The notes beneath the pieces were generated by a model. It saw only the letters and a list, made by a program, of their open reading frames with translations, made no database searches and was not told where the DNA came from. Position numbers and translations under genes: made by a program. A stretch of DNA of 64,000 nt from Lithospermum erythrorhizon. Taxonomy: Eukaryota > Streptophyta > Magnoliopsida > Boraginales > Boraginaceae. The DNA lies in the NCBI GenBank assembly GCA_019722365.1, contig JADFUC010000964.1, forward strand, positions 620,001 to 684,000, given 5' to 3'. Positions 49,402 through 62,279 of this stretch are shown here, piece after piece (within the stretch, counting starts at the first letter, position 1; every line of letters starts with the position of its first letter).

Positions 49402-52400
49402 CTACTCTTCTGTCATCTATCCACATCAACTTCCAGACCTTAGGTGAGGCCCTTGAAGTACATACATATATTTAGAGTGGTTCACTAAAAACTGACCATA
49501 AAATTTGCTTTTCTTGCGGCTCTTGATATTCATGGTCTGTATGAACCATTCGAGCTGAGTGGATAGAATAGTTACATCCAGTTCACATTTATTCTCCTAA
49601 TCCAAAAGAAACATATGTGATGTTTACTGTTTGGTTTACCGTATTGAATCTCTTGTTTTAGAAGACAGAATATATCTTTCGGAAATAAAGTAGTACTACT
49701 ATATAAAAATAAGTTAGAAGAATTATCAAGATTATTCTCTAAACGCATCTTACTATCAATCATATTATTTTGTATTACTACGTAATGAAGAAGAAAAGAA
49801 CCCTAAATTTAAAAAATAGCACTTACCACTAGTGTGCACGCAGGTCTGAAAGAGCCTTTTGTTAGGCATAAAGGAATCTTTCCTATACATTTTTGAGGTG
49901 GGAATTAAAAAATGCTACAGTAGACAGTAGAAATTTATTAAATAAATTTAATAAAAATCAATTTATTTTAATCGGTGAAATCGATTAGAAAAAATTGATC
50001 ACACGAGCTACACGTGTCAATTAGGGTTCAACCCGAACCCTAATAAAAATCAAACATATATGGAATAATAATGGTTTCTGGGAATTAAACTCAAGAAATT
50101 AAATTAAAGTTGAAATTAGGGTTTTATACATTAATTAACCCTAAATTTAAACTCAAACGAGGGTTCTGAGAGAAATAACCCGAATTAAATGTCAATCGAA
50201 GTTAGAGAACGAAAATTAAAGGAATTTATCGATTTTGGTATTTGGCACGAAATGGAAGTTCGGAAGCCGGGACTTAAATAAAGACTTCTGAAAACGGGTT
50301 TAAAGCAAACCTTTCCTTGAAAAGTCGGAAATTTGTATATAATCGTTTGGCGCAAAAAAGAATGCAGGCATGCCAAAATAGGTGCCCCATATGCTTGGAG
50401 TGGAGGCCAAGTAATTTCCATAAAATCAACGGCTCAGATCTTGCCTCAAATTCAATAGTTAACATCAAAATCCAGGTGATTATTGATGATAATCGAGCTT
50501 AGCTTTATAAATACCCTATTATAGCAGAAATTTCATCATGGAAATACAACAAAAAGCTCGAGAAAATTTAGTAGGGAACGACGGACGGATTTACCGGATT
50601 TTAGAGGCGGAAAATCGAAGCGATTTCGAATTTTGTGAAAAAAATACAAAAATCAGTTCGGTTATCAATCAGGTTCGGACGGTTAAATTTCAAATAATCA
50701 AATTTTAAACATAATCAAAATTTACAAATAACCATAAAACATTAACAAATTAAACATATTACCATATCAAAATTTACTATAAAATTAAATCATAATCAAA
50801 TATTAAAAATAATAAACAACTATTAAACAAATAATCAAAATTCAAAAATTAAAATTCGAATTTATTTTTTACCAAACTTTTGGAGGACTTTCGGAGGAGA
50901 AAGGAATTTGGGCGGGCCGGAGTTCTTGTCGGAGGTAGCCAGGCGTTTGGGCTGTGAAATGTGAAGTAGGGAATCAGGGAATTAGGGTTGGGTTTAGCTT
51001 TTTAGAAATTAGATTTAAAAAAAAATAGTTTTTATTAAATGGCGGGACCGGGCCAGGATTATATATTTTCAATTCATATCCGGATCAGGTCCGGTTATTT
51101 ATTTTTATGTTAAACATACGGATCGGTCGGACGGATTTATATTCGGAAATCCGCCCGGACGGATTAGAGTTTTTCTCATGTGTCCAGCATGAATTTAGTA
51201 TAATAACAACTTAGAATGTATTTTCATACAAAAGCTAGAAGATTATTCTTTGACCGGGAGGAGCAGGATAAATATCTTATTTTATAACTTTAAGCGAGGT
51301 GCTAGAATTGAAGAGGCGAGTGAAAACACAAAATCTTCGACTTGAACCAAAATAGCGCACAAGACTAGATCTGAGTTGAATTACTTCTGTAGCCTTGATA
51401 ATTCGGGGATCAAGACAGCGTGAAAATCGATCATTCGAGATCGTAAATCAAACCGGCTATAAGATTAAGCTATAAATGCCCTTGCATAGCCCTGTATGCA
51501 TCATCGGAAATACGAGGGTAAGCTGCTAAGACATCCTGCTTTGTGATACAAACATATTCACTGGTACTTTTTGAGAGATAGGAGAAAGGCTGCTAAGCGC
51601 TGAACTTAATCTAGTATACGGGATGGTACTAAGGCACCACTAGGTAGACACATAGCATGAATCAAATCACAGTCTCGCTGACTCGAGTTCAAAATACTAA
51701 AAGATCAAGTTCAGGCAGCCGTACAATTTATCTGTTGCTAAAGGCTGACTCCGAGTCTAGAGGTCTTGGAAATGGGTGACCAAATCCAGAATCTGAAGTC
51801 TAAGTGAGTTGAAGACTAGCATCTCAAGCGAGTTAGAGATGCGTTTGAGAGTAATAGGCGATGAATTAGAGCATAAATCGTTTGATAAATTGTTTTTATC
51901 TTTGAAATAGGTACTAGAAGAGTTTTTATTGCATTGGTGTCCATATTCATAAATAATGGAAATCATCTACCAGTTACATGCTCAAAGTTCAATTTTGGTG
52001 CTCTTTCATGACTTTAATTTGCATACATTGTAACTGAGAATATAGTTGACAACATAAAGTATGAATTTTCAAATTTTAGCTTAAATATATTTGGCAGGAT
52101 CAATCTATAATAAATTCTGTGTTGGAAAATTGCTTGAAGACTTACTTAATCTCTTAAGTTCTTTATGTATATACGATGACTCTTGACTCTAATTATTCCC
52201 CAACTTCGATTTCACAATCTAATAAAGTAACTTAAATAAAATTGTGCGATTAAATTATTGAAGTGGAACTTTTCTTTTTAGCTTGGTATATATTCCGAGA
52301 ATGCTCAAAACTATTAATTAAATAATGTGATCAGTGTGGCTACGTTCTTGAGTACTAGTTCAGTATAAATAGGTTTATTTGGAGGTCCGTAATATATATA

Positions 52401-52449
52401 AATATCTTCACATATACATAAGGTTTACCTTTAATTTCATCATATCAGC
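49402..52449. other. spacer between GPI1 relic and CYSTM gene
   Basis: No gene recognised. Around 50.5-51.2 kb there are GGACGGATTTACCGGATTTT- and CGGTCGGACGG-type words of repeat-like character but no boundaries I can define. Confidence 0.45.
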
Positions 52450-53065
52450 ATGCAACTGCCAGAGAACCAATTTGTTAACCAACATCCTCCTCCAGCAGGT
52501 ATTATATTTCATCTCTTAAGATTCAATGTGTTACTTCGAACGTATAAGCCCGATTCTTGTTAGACCCAATTAATTAGGTTGCACATGTTAATTTTCATTT
52601 TTTGGTGGCTCTAATAACATGTTGGAAATTTATAAAAATTCATTCTAAGACCAATTGATAGTAATAATAATAATTTGTAAACTCACTTGTACATTTGTAC
52701 TTTTACAATATTTTAATGCGACACTTGCTTTATGTCCAACAATTAACTTTTTGAAACAGAGTAATAATGATGATAATCTTCATGTTGTTTTTTACTGTAC
52801 ATAATTAATCTTTAGGCTACCCAACTGATGGAAATATTCCTACTGGGAAGAAGAAGAATTTCTGGAGTCGATCAAAGACAAAGGGTGAAAGAGGATTCAT
52901 AGAAGGATGGTAATCACTTATATATTATTATTGTATTAACTCTTTATCACCAAATAATAATATGTCTTCTAATGAAATTAGACTATTAGTAACGAATGAA
53001 TAACTTTTGCATGCAGCCTCTTTGCACTGTGTTGCTGTTGGATCTGCGAGATGTGTTGTGACTAA
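52450..53065 (+). CDS. CYSTM family peptide (cysteine-rich transmembrane module)
   Basis: Three exons, 52450-52498, 52816-52909 and 53017-53065, all GT-AG and in frame, give 63 aa. The N-terminus is hydrophilic and proline-containing (QHPPPAGYPTDG), the middle basic (GKKKNFWSRSKTKGERGF), and the end is the CYSTM module GCLFALCCCWICEMCCD. Known of the family: CYSTM proteins are tail-anchored, dimerise, sit at the plasma membrane and are induced by abiotic stress, metals or pathogens; the exact role of this one is unknown. The three-exon layout with the module split at G/C is usual for the family. The short exons hide it from ORF length filters. The start is the first ATG after a TATAAATAG-type region near 52366. 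Confidence 0.92.
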
Positions 53066-55528
53066 TTAAGATTATTATAATTATTAGACCTTAATACCTA
53101 GCTTGATTGCTCCATAATTATTATACTAGTTTGTTTAATATTTTCTTCTAAGTATATTATATATGTTGCTTTTTTACTAGCTATTTGTACTTATGTTGTT
53201 ACCAAGCTATTATATATATTTGATGATGTGATGAACAATTATGAATTATCACTTGTTCGGTTACAAAGTTGTTCTATGTTGAATGAATTTATGTCTAACT
53301 TGACGCACAACATGGATGTCAGCAAGCAATTTGGAATGTAGAACGGGTTCATGAAACAATTTAAAAATATATGATTCAAAGGGATAATTTGAACCGTTGC
53401 TATTGTTCGGAGTGCTAGCAATTTTTATTTTTTTTAAACTATCTCATCAATGTTTGACTTAATATATTTAATTTTTAATAGAGTGGTACTTGTGATTTAT
53501 AGAATGACGAACAACTTTTGCTTGACTTTGATAGGTTACCAAGAACTAGCAATATGTTGTCAACTGCAACTAGTATCCTAACAGAGGAAGCTGACATTGT
53601 TTGTACTTGTTGGAAAATTTGATACCAACTTATACATGACTCAACAACTTTGCACGAATAAGAAATTCTTGTTAGCTGATTGAATAATAACTGATTTATT
53701 GTCCCATTCGAAACAATCTCCAGTTTCTTCGAGTTCTTGATGTCTTGTAATTTAACTCGAACTTCACCTGATACCTCAATCAAATGAGTTTAAAAATCAA
53801 TTATTCGTCGCAAAACCAATGTTGCGGTAATTACACGACTCAACAAAGTGATGCTGTAAACATTTGACATTCTTAGAATAGGGTAAGCTTTCAGCCTGTG
53901 CTTGTTTCAACAATCTACAGATCCATCCTGTAGGAGTCCCCAACATAAACCTTGAAATAGGCGTATAGTGAGAAGATCCATACAAATATGTAATATAAGC
54001 AGTTCAGACTACTTGTGCAAACTTATGATCTAGGAACATTTGATATCTATCTTAGAAATATCAAATATGCAATTTTAACAGAGTTGCAACGAGGAACTCG
54101 AACCCCCCAACAATAGCTAAAGAAGTAAGTATCGACTCCAAATCATAATAGCATGTTGAACATTCTCCAATTTATGTGAAACAGGAACTGTAAGTATCGA
54201 CTCTGGACCTACACAATACACATGTACACAGATCGATCATGGACACTAAAATAAGTAGTACAGTAGTTCATATGTCATTAAAAATCATCAGTGTCACTAC
54301 CCAATCTTCTCTCAAGGCTAGGCAAATAAAGAAAATGAAGGAATTCAATGGGATTAATAGCATGTGAAGAATTTTATTGAACTTCTAGGTGTGATATCAC
54401 ATATCAAATAAGTAAAGGAACCAAACCTAAACACCACATGTATGGAACCCTACCTAAAGGATGAAGCTCAACTGATTCTAAACTTTCTGATAAGTACCTC
54501 TTACCAGACTCACCATCTTAAGCGGTCCAAATATAAAGCTAATTTGAATGCATGATTTCCTTAGGACCATGTGCCTAGTTTTATAAAAATGGGACTTGGT
54601 AATACAGTACAACTTGCATGGAAATGGTACTCAACATTTATAATCATACGGCTTTAGCTTCTAAGCAAATTACTGCTCTCTATACAGATGACCGTTGATC
54701 GGAGAATACATGATGAATCTTGAAGAGGTAAATCCTAGATTTAAGTTAATAGTAATATACTTATTAACAAACAACATTGAGATTGAACGGTCAAAACCTT
54801 CAGGGTTTATCATAAAATATGCAGATAGAAGAACGAGACATCAATGAAAAAGAAACTGAATCCAGATATCATACCTGCAAGCCAAACTAGATAGCGCCCA
54901 CTCTAACATCACGCAATTGCTCCACAAGTATAATAGTCAAGAGTTGTACCCGTAGCACAACATTTATACTGGGATCACAGATTTAAGATGGCTGCTCGTT
55001 AATGGGTTTATGTTATCCACTATCCAGTTCCTGGTAACCAGACCTCAACAAGAATGGAAAAGGCAGAAATGCAGAATACAATTCAAACCATATTAAAGTC
55101 AAATTGGCATTTAGATATGGATTTTTAATTCATTCATCTAACACAATGTATTTTTGTTGGTGCCATTTTGATAGCATTCAATCCATTGATTTAGAATAAG
55201 CAGATGTACAATATAAATCAGTGGACAAAACGCAATATGTCCTAGTCAAATATGAACTATGGATCAAATAAAAACCAGAACATAATTTTGCTGACATCCA
55301 AAGACATGGAAGTAGTAAGACATTCATAAACATAAACTGGCAACGGTCATGTAATCCAAGTCAATTTTTTTGTTTGCATTAGTTCAAAGAGGTAATGAAC
55401 AATTGCAATCTAACTGCTTGATCATATAGGCAATTCAGCAAACTGAATCTGAAAGTCTATCTAGTTAGACACACAATGCACCATAGTAAATCATTAACTA
55501 CCCTCAAAACAGAAAAAAGCAACAGCAT
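53066..55528. other. spacer between CYSTM and glutaredoxin-like gene
   Basis: No gene supported. Minus-strand open stretches at 53475-53783 and 53797-53985 match nothing I recognise. The 3'UTR of the minus-strand gene at 55529 is expected at the right end. Confidence 0.45.
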
Positions 55529-56794
55529 TCAAGGGCAACATTTGTGACATCTAACTAGTCCATTCTCATTGCATATGGGGCACATGGTTAGCATTTCTTC
55601 ATTCTCTTCAAAAACCTTTCGACTTCCATTGCAATTCAGACACATGACAAACCTAGCATCCCCACAATTCTCACAAACAAATGCACTGTCCATTACTGGG
55701 AACCCTTTCAAAAGATTAGCCAACTGTCCATCTTCATGTAGCTGCTTGATTTCTTCACCACCAATGTTCCTTCCACTAATAAACATTTGTGGCAAGCTTG
55801 TAGGCATCCCATTTAGTGCATTCTTCAATTCTGTCCTGTATGCCGAATCCATTGATATATCCCTTTCATCCACACACACTCTATAGCCCCTAAGAATCAT
55901 CCGAACCTCGCAACAGTCTTCGTAAGTCTTCCTTATGCCTCTCAAACTAGTATAATACAAGATAATTCTATCTTCCTCTCGTGACAAATTAAACTTACCA
56001 TTACACATTTTGGAACTCCCCTTGTATGATTCTGCACACTCATTGTCCTTCAACCTTTGCACATCCAGCTCAGTGCACTTAATTGCAGCCTTCCTTTTAA
56101 CATCCAAGTTATCCAACTCAATACAGTCAAGTTCCTTCTTTTTTTCAATATCTTCGGTTCGAGTTCCCTCAATTTGTTTAGATCCCAATGCTCTTCCATA
56201 ACTAGAACCAAATACCGATGCTTCAGACAAATGCTGCCACAATGGCTTGGTTTCTTCATGCTCAACGATCTCATATGTTTTCATTAATTCATTGATTTCA
56301 TTCACCTCACCCTCTTCCCTAAAATATACACTATCAAATCCCCTTTTTTCAACTCTTGAAGGGGAATCAAGAGGGGCACTAACAACATCAAAATCAACCT
56401 CATCAAGACCCTCCATGAGCTCCCAAGTATTGATCACGGAATCAGGGGATATAGGGTCATCAACACCCCTCTTAACATTCTTTAATTCCGATGCTAATAT
56501 CGTCGAATTTAGCAATTCTTGACCATTAAAGTTCACATCTTTAGGGGTTGGGATTGGATCAACTAGGACAAGAGAGCCATAAGTAGATGAAGTCAAAGAA
56601 ACCAAGTGGTTTGTATCACCTTTTCTTGCAGGTGGATGATGAACTAAAGGTGATGGCAAATACAGGGTTCTTGAAACTGGGGTTGAAGATGGGTCAGAGT
56701 AGGCACTAACTGATCCAAATGATGCTGAATTTTCTGATAAATTCTGCTGATCTTTGGTTACAAAAGATTCCATCTTTGAAGCTGAACAACCCAT
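55529..56794 (-). CDS. atypical glutaredoxin-like protein with C-terminal zinc finger, myristoylation signal
   Basis: Single exon, 421 aa. The start MGCSASK is a classic N-myristoylation/palmitoylation signal, implying a membrane location. Residues ~55-265 are low-complexity and acidic. Residues 273-371 form a glutaredoxin fold: [66 protein letters not shown]. The usual CxxC/CxxS redox site is replaced by SLRGIRKT, as in the plant-specific group of this architecture, so oxidoreductase activity is doubtful. The C-terminus has four CxxC pairs at 374/377, 385/388, 405/408 and 416/419 (CENC, CLNC, CPIC, CHKC), a DnaJ-like zinc-binding module. Known relatives (At5g39865/At3g57070 type) have no firmly established function. 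Intact. Confidence 0.92.
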   Translation of the reverse strand: MGCSASKMESFVTKDQQNLSENSASFGSVSAYSDPSSTPVSRTLYLPSPLVHHPPARKGDTNHLVSLTSSTYGSLVLVDPIPTPKDVNFNGQELLNSTILASELKNVKRGVDDPISPDSVINTWELMEGLDEVDFDVVSAPLDSPSRVEKRGFDSVYFREEGEVNEINELMKTYEIVEHEETKPLWQHLSEASVFGSSYGRALGSKQIEGTRTEDIEKKKELDCIELDNLDVKRKAAIKCTELDVQRLKDNECAESYKGSSKMCNGKFNLSREEDRIILYYTSLRGIRKTYEDCCEVRMILRGYRVCVDERDISMDSAYRTELKNALNGMPTSLPQMFISGRNIGGEEIKQLHEDGQLANLLKGFPVMDSAFVCENCGDARFVMCLNCNGSRKVFEENEEMLTMCPICNENGLVRCHKCCP

Positions 56795-56934
56795 GGCTGA
56801 ACATACAAAAAATTATCAATTTAACCTACAAAATTAAAGTACACAAAATCCAACTAAATTATAGACGGAATAATATAATTGTTTGGCTCTAGCTCCTCTA
56901 CATAATATGAGAAAATACCTAATGAGTCCTTGCT

Positions 56935-57114
56935 AACACTATCATTCTATAAAAATTGTCTACTTTCACACTTTTTTTATTTTGCATAACTTGCCATTTG
57001 ATCAAGATCTACGTTTATTTTAGTAGATATGTCAACTTTAACTAGCGTCAAATGTTCTCTCATAAATTTTCGAAAAATTCCATACTAGACAATCTTTATG
57101 AGATGGAGGGAGTA
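56935..57114. mobile_element. Stowaway-like MITE upstream of the glutaredoxin-like gene
   Basis: Right end ATGGAGGGAGTA with CTAGACAATCTTTATGAG; left end ATTCTATAAAAATTGTCTA is its imperfect inverse. About 180 bp, non-coding, in the promoter region some 140 bp before the start codon. Confidence 0.65.
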
Positions 57115-60100
57115 ACACATTTAGATAAAATTGAAAAAGTGGTAGTATTTTCCATACCTCCTAAGCCTTTTGGTTATACTTCTGAATGAAAAATACTCAA
57201 TCTTGAAGCTGTCTTAATGAAAAAAATAAATCTTGAAGCTCTTTGAATAAAAAGATTGAATCTTTGAGATTTTTACTGAAATTGAGGTTTTGGGTAATGC
57301 ATAAAAATAACTTTTGCAAACTATGCTGAAAATGGTTTCTGGGTTTGAGAAAAAGGAGGATGTTGAATAATATGATGGAGATTATTAATGGTGTTGGTTT
57401 ATAATAAGGTTGATTAAGACAGCTTATTTAATTGCTTAAATTGCTAATTTGTTGGTGTCTTTAAGCATTCTGTTTAAACGTTTGCTTGAAGGTTGCCACC
57501 TTTTTCTGGGTGTTGATTTTTTCTTACAGGACTTGTCTTTTGTACTTTATGCTGTATCTGCATCAAACTTATTACAGCTAGTGGAATATCTCAATCACTA
57601 GTTGCACCTTGTGTTCAATAAGGTCATTGGCTAATTCATGTGCAATTCAACAAATTCTTTAACATTTTTATAGAACTAACTCATGAATTGAGGATTGTAA
57701 AACAGCCTCAAATCTCGATTCGGCTAAAGAAGTTCAGTGCGAGAAGTCCAATTCGAGGTTCGTATCGATATAATTTGAGTCATTTCGAATCTCGTTTTGG
57801 GATTTCTTAGAACTCAGAACTATAAATTTATATTTTTTTAGGTAGTTTATTCTTTCTCTGATTTTTTCGTAAATGCATGGAAACTTTTAAGCGTAATTAT
57901 TAAGAAATGTTATTGTTTTACTTTTGTAAGAGGATGAATTTTTGACTCTATATGAATTCTCAAATATTCAAATTAAAGAAGCAAAAATTATTCAAAAGCA
58001 TTTAATGTTTAGGAATATAATAGGAAAAAAGAAGCCTGGTCATTATGAAATGTAGAATGTAGTAAAAAAGCGATAAAAATTTGGAATAATGGCGTAACCA
58101 GTAAAAAAACCAAATGGAGTATTAAAATTCAAATTTTCCGTTCGAATCTTGAACCTTCGGAATTTTCTCATCGAATTGAACTTTGGTTCTTTTCAATTCG
58201 TTCGAACCTTGAATCGTTTCTATTGGCCGAACTCAACATTCGGGTTCGGTAGCTTCGGATCATTTCTGAGGCTACGCTCGTGATAAAGTTTACATCTATT
58301 GATCTACATGATGGCTGAGATTATCAGCAATGATTCTTAACATATATAGAACCCGACTTATGAGGTTAAAAGGTCGATACACACAAATGGCCAAAGAGGC
58401 GAATGATCAATTCAATAGATTAACTGATAACGTGTGTAATAAAGCCTAACTTCGTGATTAAGGACTAAATTTGTTAGCAGTAATGAAATTTCAGAACTAG
58501 CTAAATTTAGTGGAAAATTTTGCACTTTCAAATATTAAAGGGATAAAGTGTATAAATATAATGAGAGATTGGACATTAATTTAATAGATAAATTAGACAT
58601 TGACGTTAGCAATTATAATTAAAGTTCATCATAAAAACCATTCAGAGATACTTTTATAATAAGAAATTCAAAATCATTACAAAATTATAACAAAACTGTC
58701 TTTAATATATATAAAATTTCGTGCAGAACAAAATTTCTCGGGCTTGACAGAGCTTCGAAGTAGGCTCGTAGGCTCGGCTCGATATAAGCCAGTAAAGCTT
58801 CCAGGCCTCGGCTTTCGAGCCGAGGAGGCAAGCAGTTCGACTCCGCTTCATTCATTTCTACATTAAATGACCTAAGATACATCATACATCTATATTCGCT
58901 GGTGATCAAGATGAGTTAATACCTTATTGTTCCGATTAGAAAGTATGGCATTTTAATTCTAGTAAATTAACACTGTTTTTGCAAATCTTGCACAATTTAC
59001 TTGATAATGTCATCTGAAAGATACATCTTGTCATCCTAGATATCATATAGTCATTTTATTGTCTCCATAAAATTGTCATTTAGAACGATTTTGGAATGGT
59101 TAGGCCCTTGGGAAAAAGTTGTCAAATAATAAAGTGATTAAATTATTCACATTGCGTAATTTGCACTTTTACCTACACTTCCAATTCATATTACACTTTC
59201 ATACTTGATAAGATTTTCATTCCCTCATCGACATAAGCGCTTCGTATTCTGAGGAGAAAGTAAATTGCGAGATGATATCTCGCCGATTAGTAGGTGCGTT
59301 GGTACTCCTTGTTTACTACTTTACGAAACGAGGATCGGCCTTTGTCTCTTAGAGGGGTTGAACCTCATCAATTCACGAGAGGTAAGTCTTGTAGCCAACA
59401 CGTCGAAAGCTACCCGATAATTTATCTTCTGGAGTTAATATTATGCTCTCCCTAATTCATTATTGAGATGGTTGAGGTCTTGTGGACTTCCTAAGAGGCT
59501 TGCATGTTAGGCTTTAGATATATGGGCCAAAGTCCATATTATTCCATTGGATTAAGCTATTAGCAAGTTGCATTGGACGTTAATAAACAGAATTGGGTGG
59601 TTGACTTCACTGATACCAGCCCAATATACCAAAGGAGATAAAGATTCATCTCACTTCACTATATGTCCAACATTTTGATGCATTATTATATAATACTCCC
59701 TCCATTTATCAAAATTATAAGGTATCAAGGTTTTTGTTCTATAGATGCTAAATGAAATTTCGGTTCATTAGGAGATTAGAGCTTTCATGAATGACAATTC
59801 GAGATTTGTTTTTATAAAAAGTCGAGGCTAAATGCTTATGAGAAGCGGAATGTTGATACTTGGCTTTAATTGTTACCGTATGGCCAAGCATTATAATTTG
59901 AATCTTAGAAACTATGGATAAGCTATTACTTATCAATTGTCAGCCACTAAATATGAATTACCATTCGCTCAAGGCATCATATGAGACTAAAGATGAACAT
60001 TATACATAAGTGAGATTTAGTTTCAACTTTAGCAACATGATAAGTAGACGAAAAATTGTGAAAATGGTAAAGATTAGCAAAGAAAATTAGCAAATTATGG

Positions 60101-62279
60101 TCCTAAATAAGTCCTGTTGAAGTTGAACTTTAATTTACTTTACTCCCATGGTCCTAAAAGGGGAAAATGACAAGAGAAGACTATATATCCATACTTCTGA
60201 CAAATTAAAGACATTATATCTAAAGCTTATCATCCGCATCAAACTCTTTGGGAAAAGCAAACCTAAAAGAAGCTTCTATATCACTGTTTAGTAAAAAGTA
60301 TAATAGCTTATGTAGAGATTCCAATAGCTAATCAGGTTGTGATATGGATCAATTCATCCAACTGTCAGTAATTAACTTCAGATAGACTATATATAGATTC
60401 AAAAGAATGAGCAACTATTTTCGGAGGAGAATTCGATTAGTAAAAATTAAAGTATTAAAATAAAGTATCGGTGATACCAAATGCTGTAGTGTAAGTTTAG
60501 TGCTTATAAGGAGTTTGTATTAGGAATAGTTAAAAGGAATGTTTAGTCATGTCGATTAAAGCAGCGTTTAAGCTGATTAATACCAATTGATATCGCAGAC
60601 ATAAATTTCAGTGTCCATCGAAGACTATTATAAATAGATTTATTTTGGGAATTATCGGTATTTTCGAATTTCCATCTTTATCATATGCAAGTGATTGGCT
60701 GACGTTAGGGATAAGATAAACATATACTCGTATATATATACAAGTAATTTATGAATTGTCAGCTTAATTTATGTTGACATGCATGCACGGATGGATATTA
60801 AATTTTGCGCCAGGCTTGTGATACTGATCATGCATCGATCATTAATTTTTTTACTAAAATAATGTGGTGAACTGGTGAAGATTCATTTATTTGATCGTTT
60901 CATTATTAGCTTGTTTTATGATGAGTGGTAATAACGAGCGAGTCTATAATCAGTTGAAAGAATGAAGTGTATTTCAACAATTGTAATTGTCAAAATAAAC
61001 GGCAACTAACTAGCTAGCTAGAAGAAAAAAATTGCATGTGATGAAGATGAAGATATATTTTATTACTTATGAATTATGATGAGTAGTACAGTGTATGTAT
61101 CTATTACTTGAAGTTTAATCTGAACCATAAATTTTTTGAAACAAATAAGGTACGGTCGCGGAACTCTTCATAATCAATCAACGCAAGAGAATTTGATGAA
61201 TATCAACTTATTAACTTACTGTATGTATTGATATAAATGAAATTAGAAGCTATAGCGATGGCAATTTTTTTCCAAAATGTAATTTTCTATCATATTATTA
61301 TATCCTTTAAATTTAAGTATATATATTATTTCGTGCCTTTAAATTTAATATTTTGTTAATGAATATTCTCTTGATTGAAATAATTGTAGTTTGAAACTTT
61401 TTGAAATTGACTTTATTAATCGATTATAAATTATTTATTATTTTAAAAAATATAAAATTTATATAATTGGATTAATCTTTTTAAAATCTTTTTCGTAATA
61501 TTAATTTTTTTAATAATATAATTAAAGAGTAATTGAAAATTAAAAATTTATCTCAACTCGATATGTAAGAAAGATAATTATTTGGGATTGAAAGGAGTAA
61601 TAACTAATATTTTAGTTTCATATACTACTACGATATATTGATATTCAAGTGGAAAAATATATGAGAAATTAACTCTTCATCTTATCATCAGAATCCAAAG
61701 TCCCTATTATTCCCTACCATTTTACAAAAAATTCATAAAGTTGGGTCCAAGACGGAATCATTACATCCACAAAGTTTCTCGAATTGTATATGAGCCACAA
61801 CTATTTTGAATCGTACCATATAATATATGATGATTGATGATCTTCAAAATGGAAACTGGTGATATGTAACTCTCATTTATTTTCAGCCACTCCTCCGCCA
61901 GTAGTATTCAATTCGTCTTTACTCACTACTACTTCAAATCTTTGAATTTTATCACACATACTAACCAATCATATTAATTCTCAAGAAATATCTACTTCTT
62001 CTTTTATAACATGCATGACTACTAGTCACTCCATTTGTGGACATCCACGAGTACATGCCATCTTAATTAATCTCAAGATCCCACTACAACATAAGTGAAT
62101 TATTGAATCTTTAGATACACTCTCCCTTTAAGTTTATGATAATATTGTATCACTAGATATTTCAGAACAGAATATCATGGAGTAATAATTTAGTTTATTT
62201 CATAAGTTTGTAATGCAAACAAATTTTTATTATTTATTATAGGAATACAAAATAAAATTTACTATAAGAGAAAATTTTT
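57115..62279. other. gene-free AT-rich spacer
   Basis: No gene, RNA gene or bounded transposon recognised. A lone TACTCCCTCCATTTATCAAAA at 59694 is probably one end of a truncated MITE. A patch of TCGGCTCGA/TCGAGCC-type words at 58735-58845 is repeat-like. Confidence 0.45.

Noticed and set aside
53475..53985. Two minus-strand frames of 102 and 62 codons
   Set aside because: No recognisable domain; adjacent frames are in different phases with stops between them.
56050..56522. Several plus-strand frames of 60-90 codons
   Set aside because: Antisense shadows of the glutaredoxin-like gene.
58685..58909. 74-codon minus-strand frame and SINE-like patch
   Set aside because: Repeat-like TCGAGCC/GGCTCGA words, no A/B box pair or poly-A tail seen.
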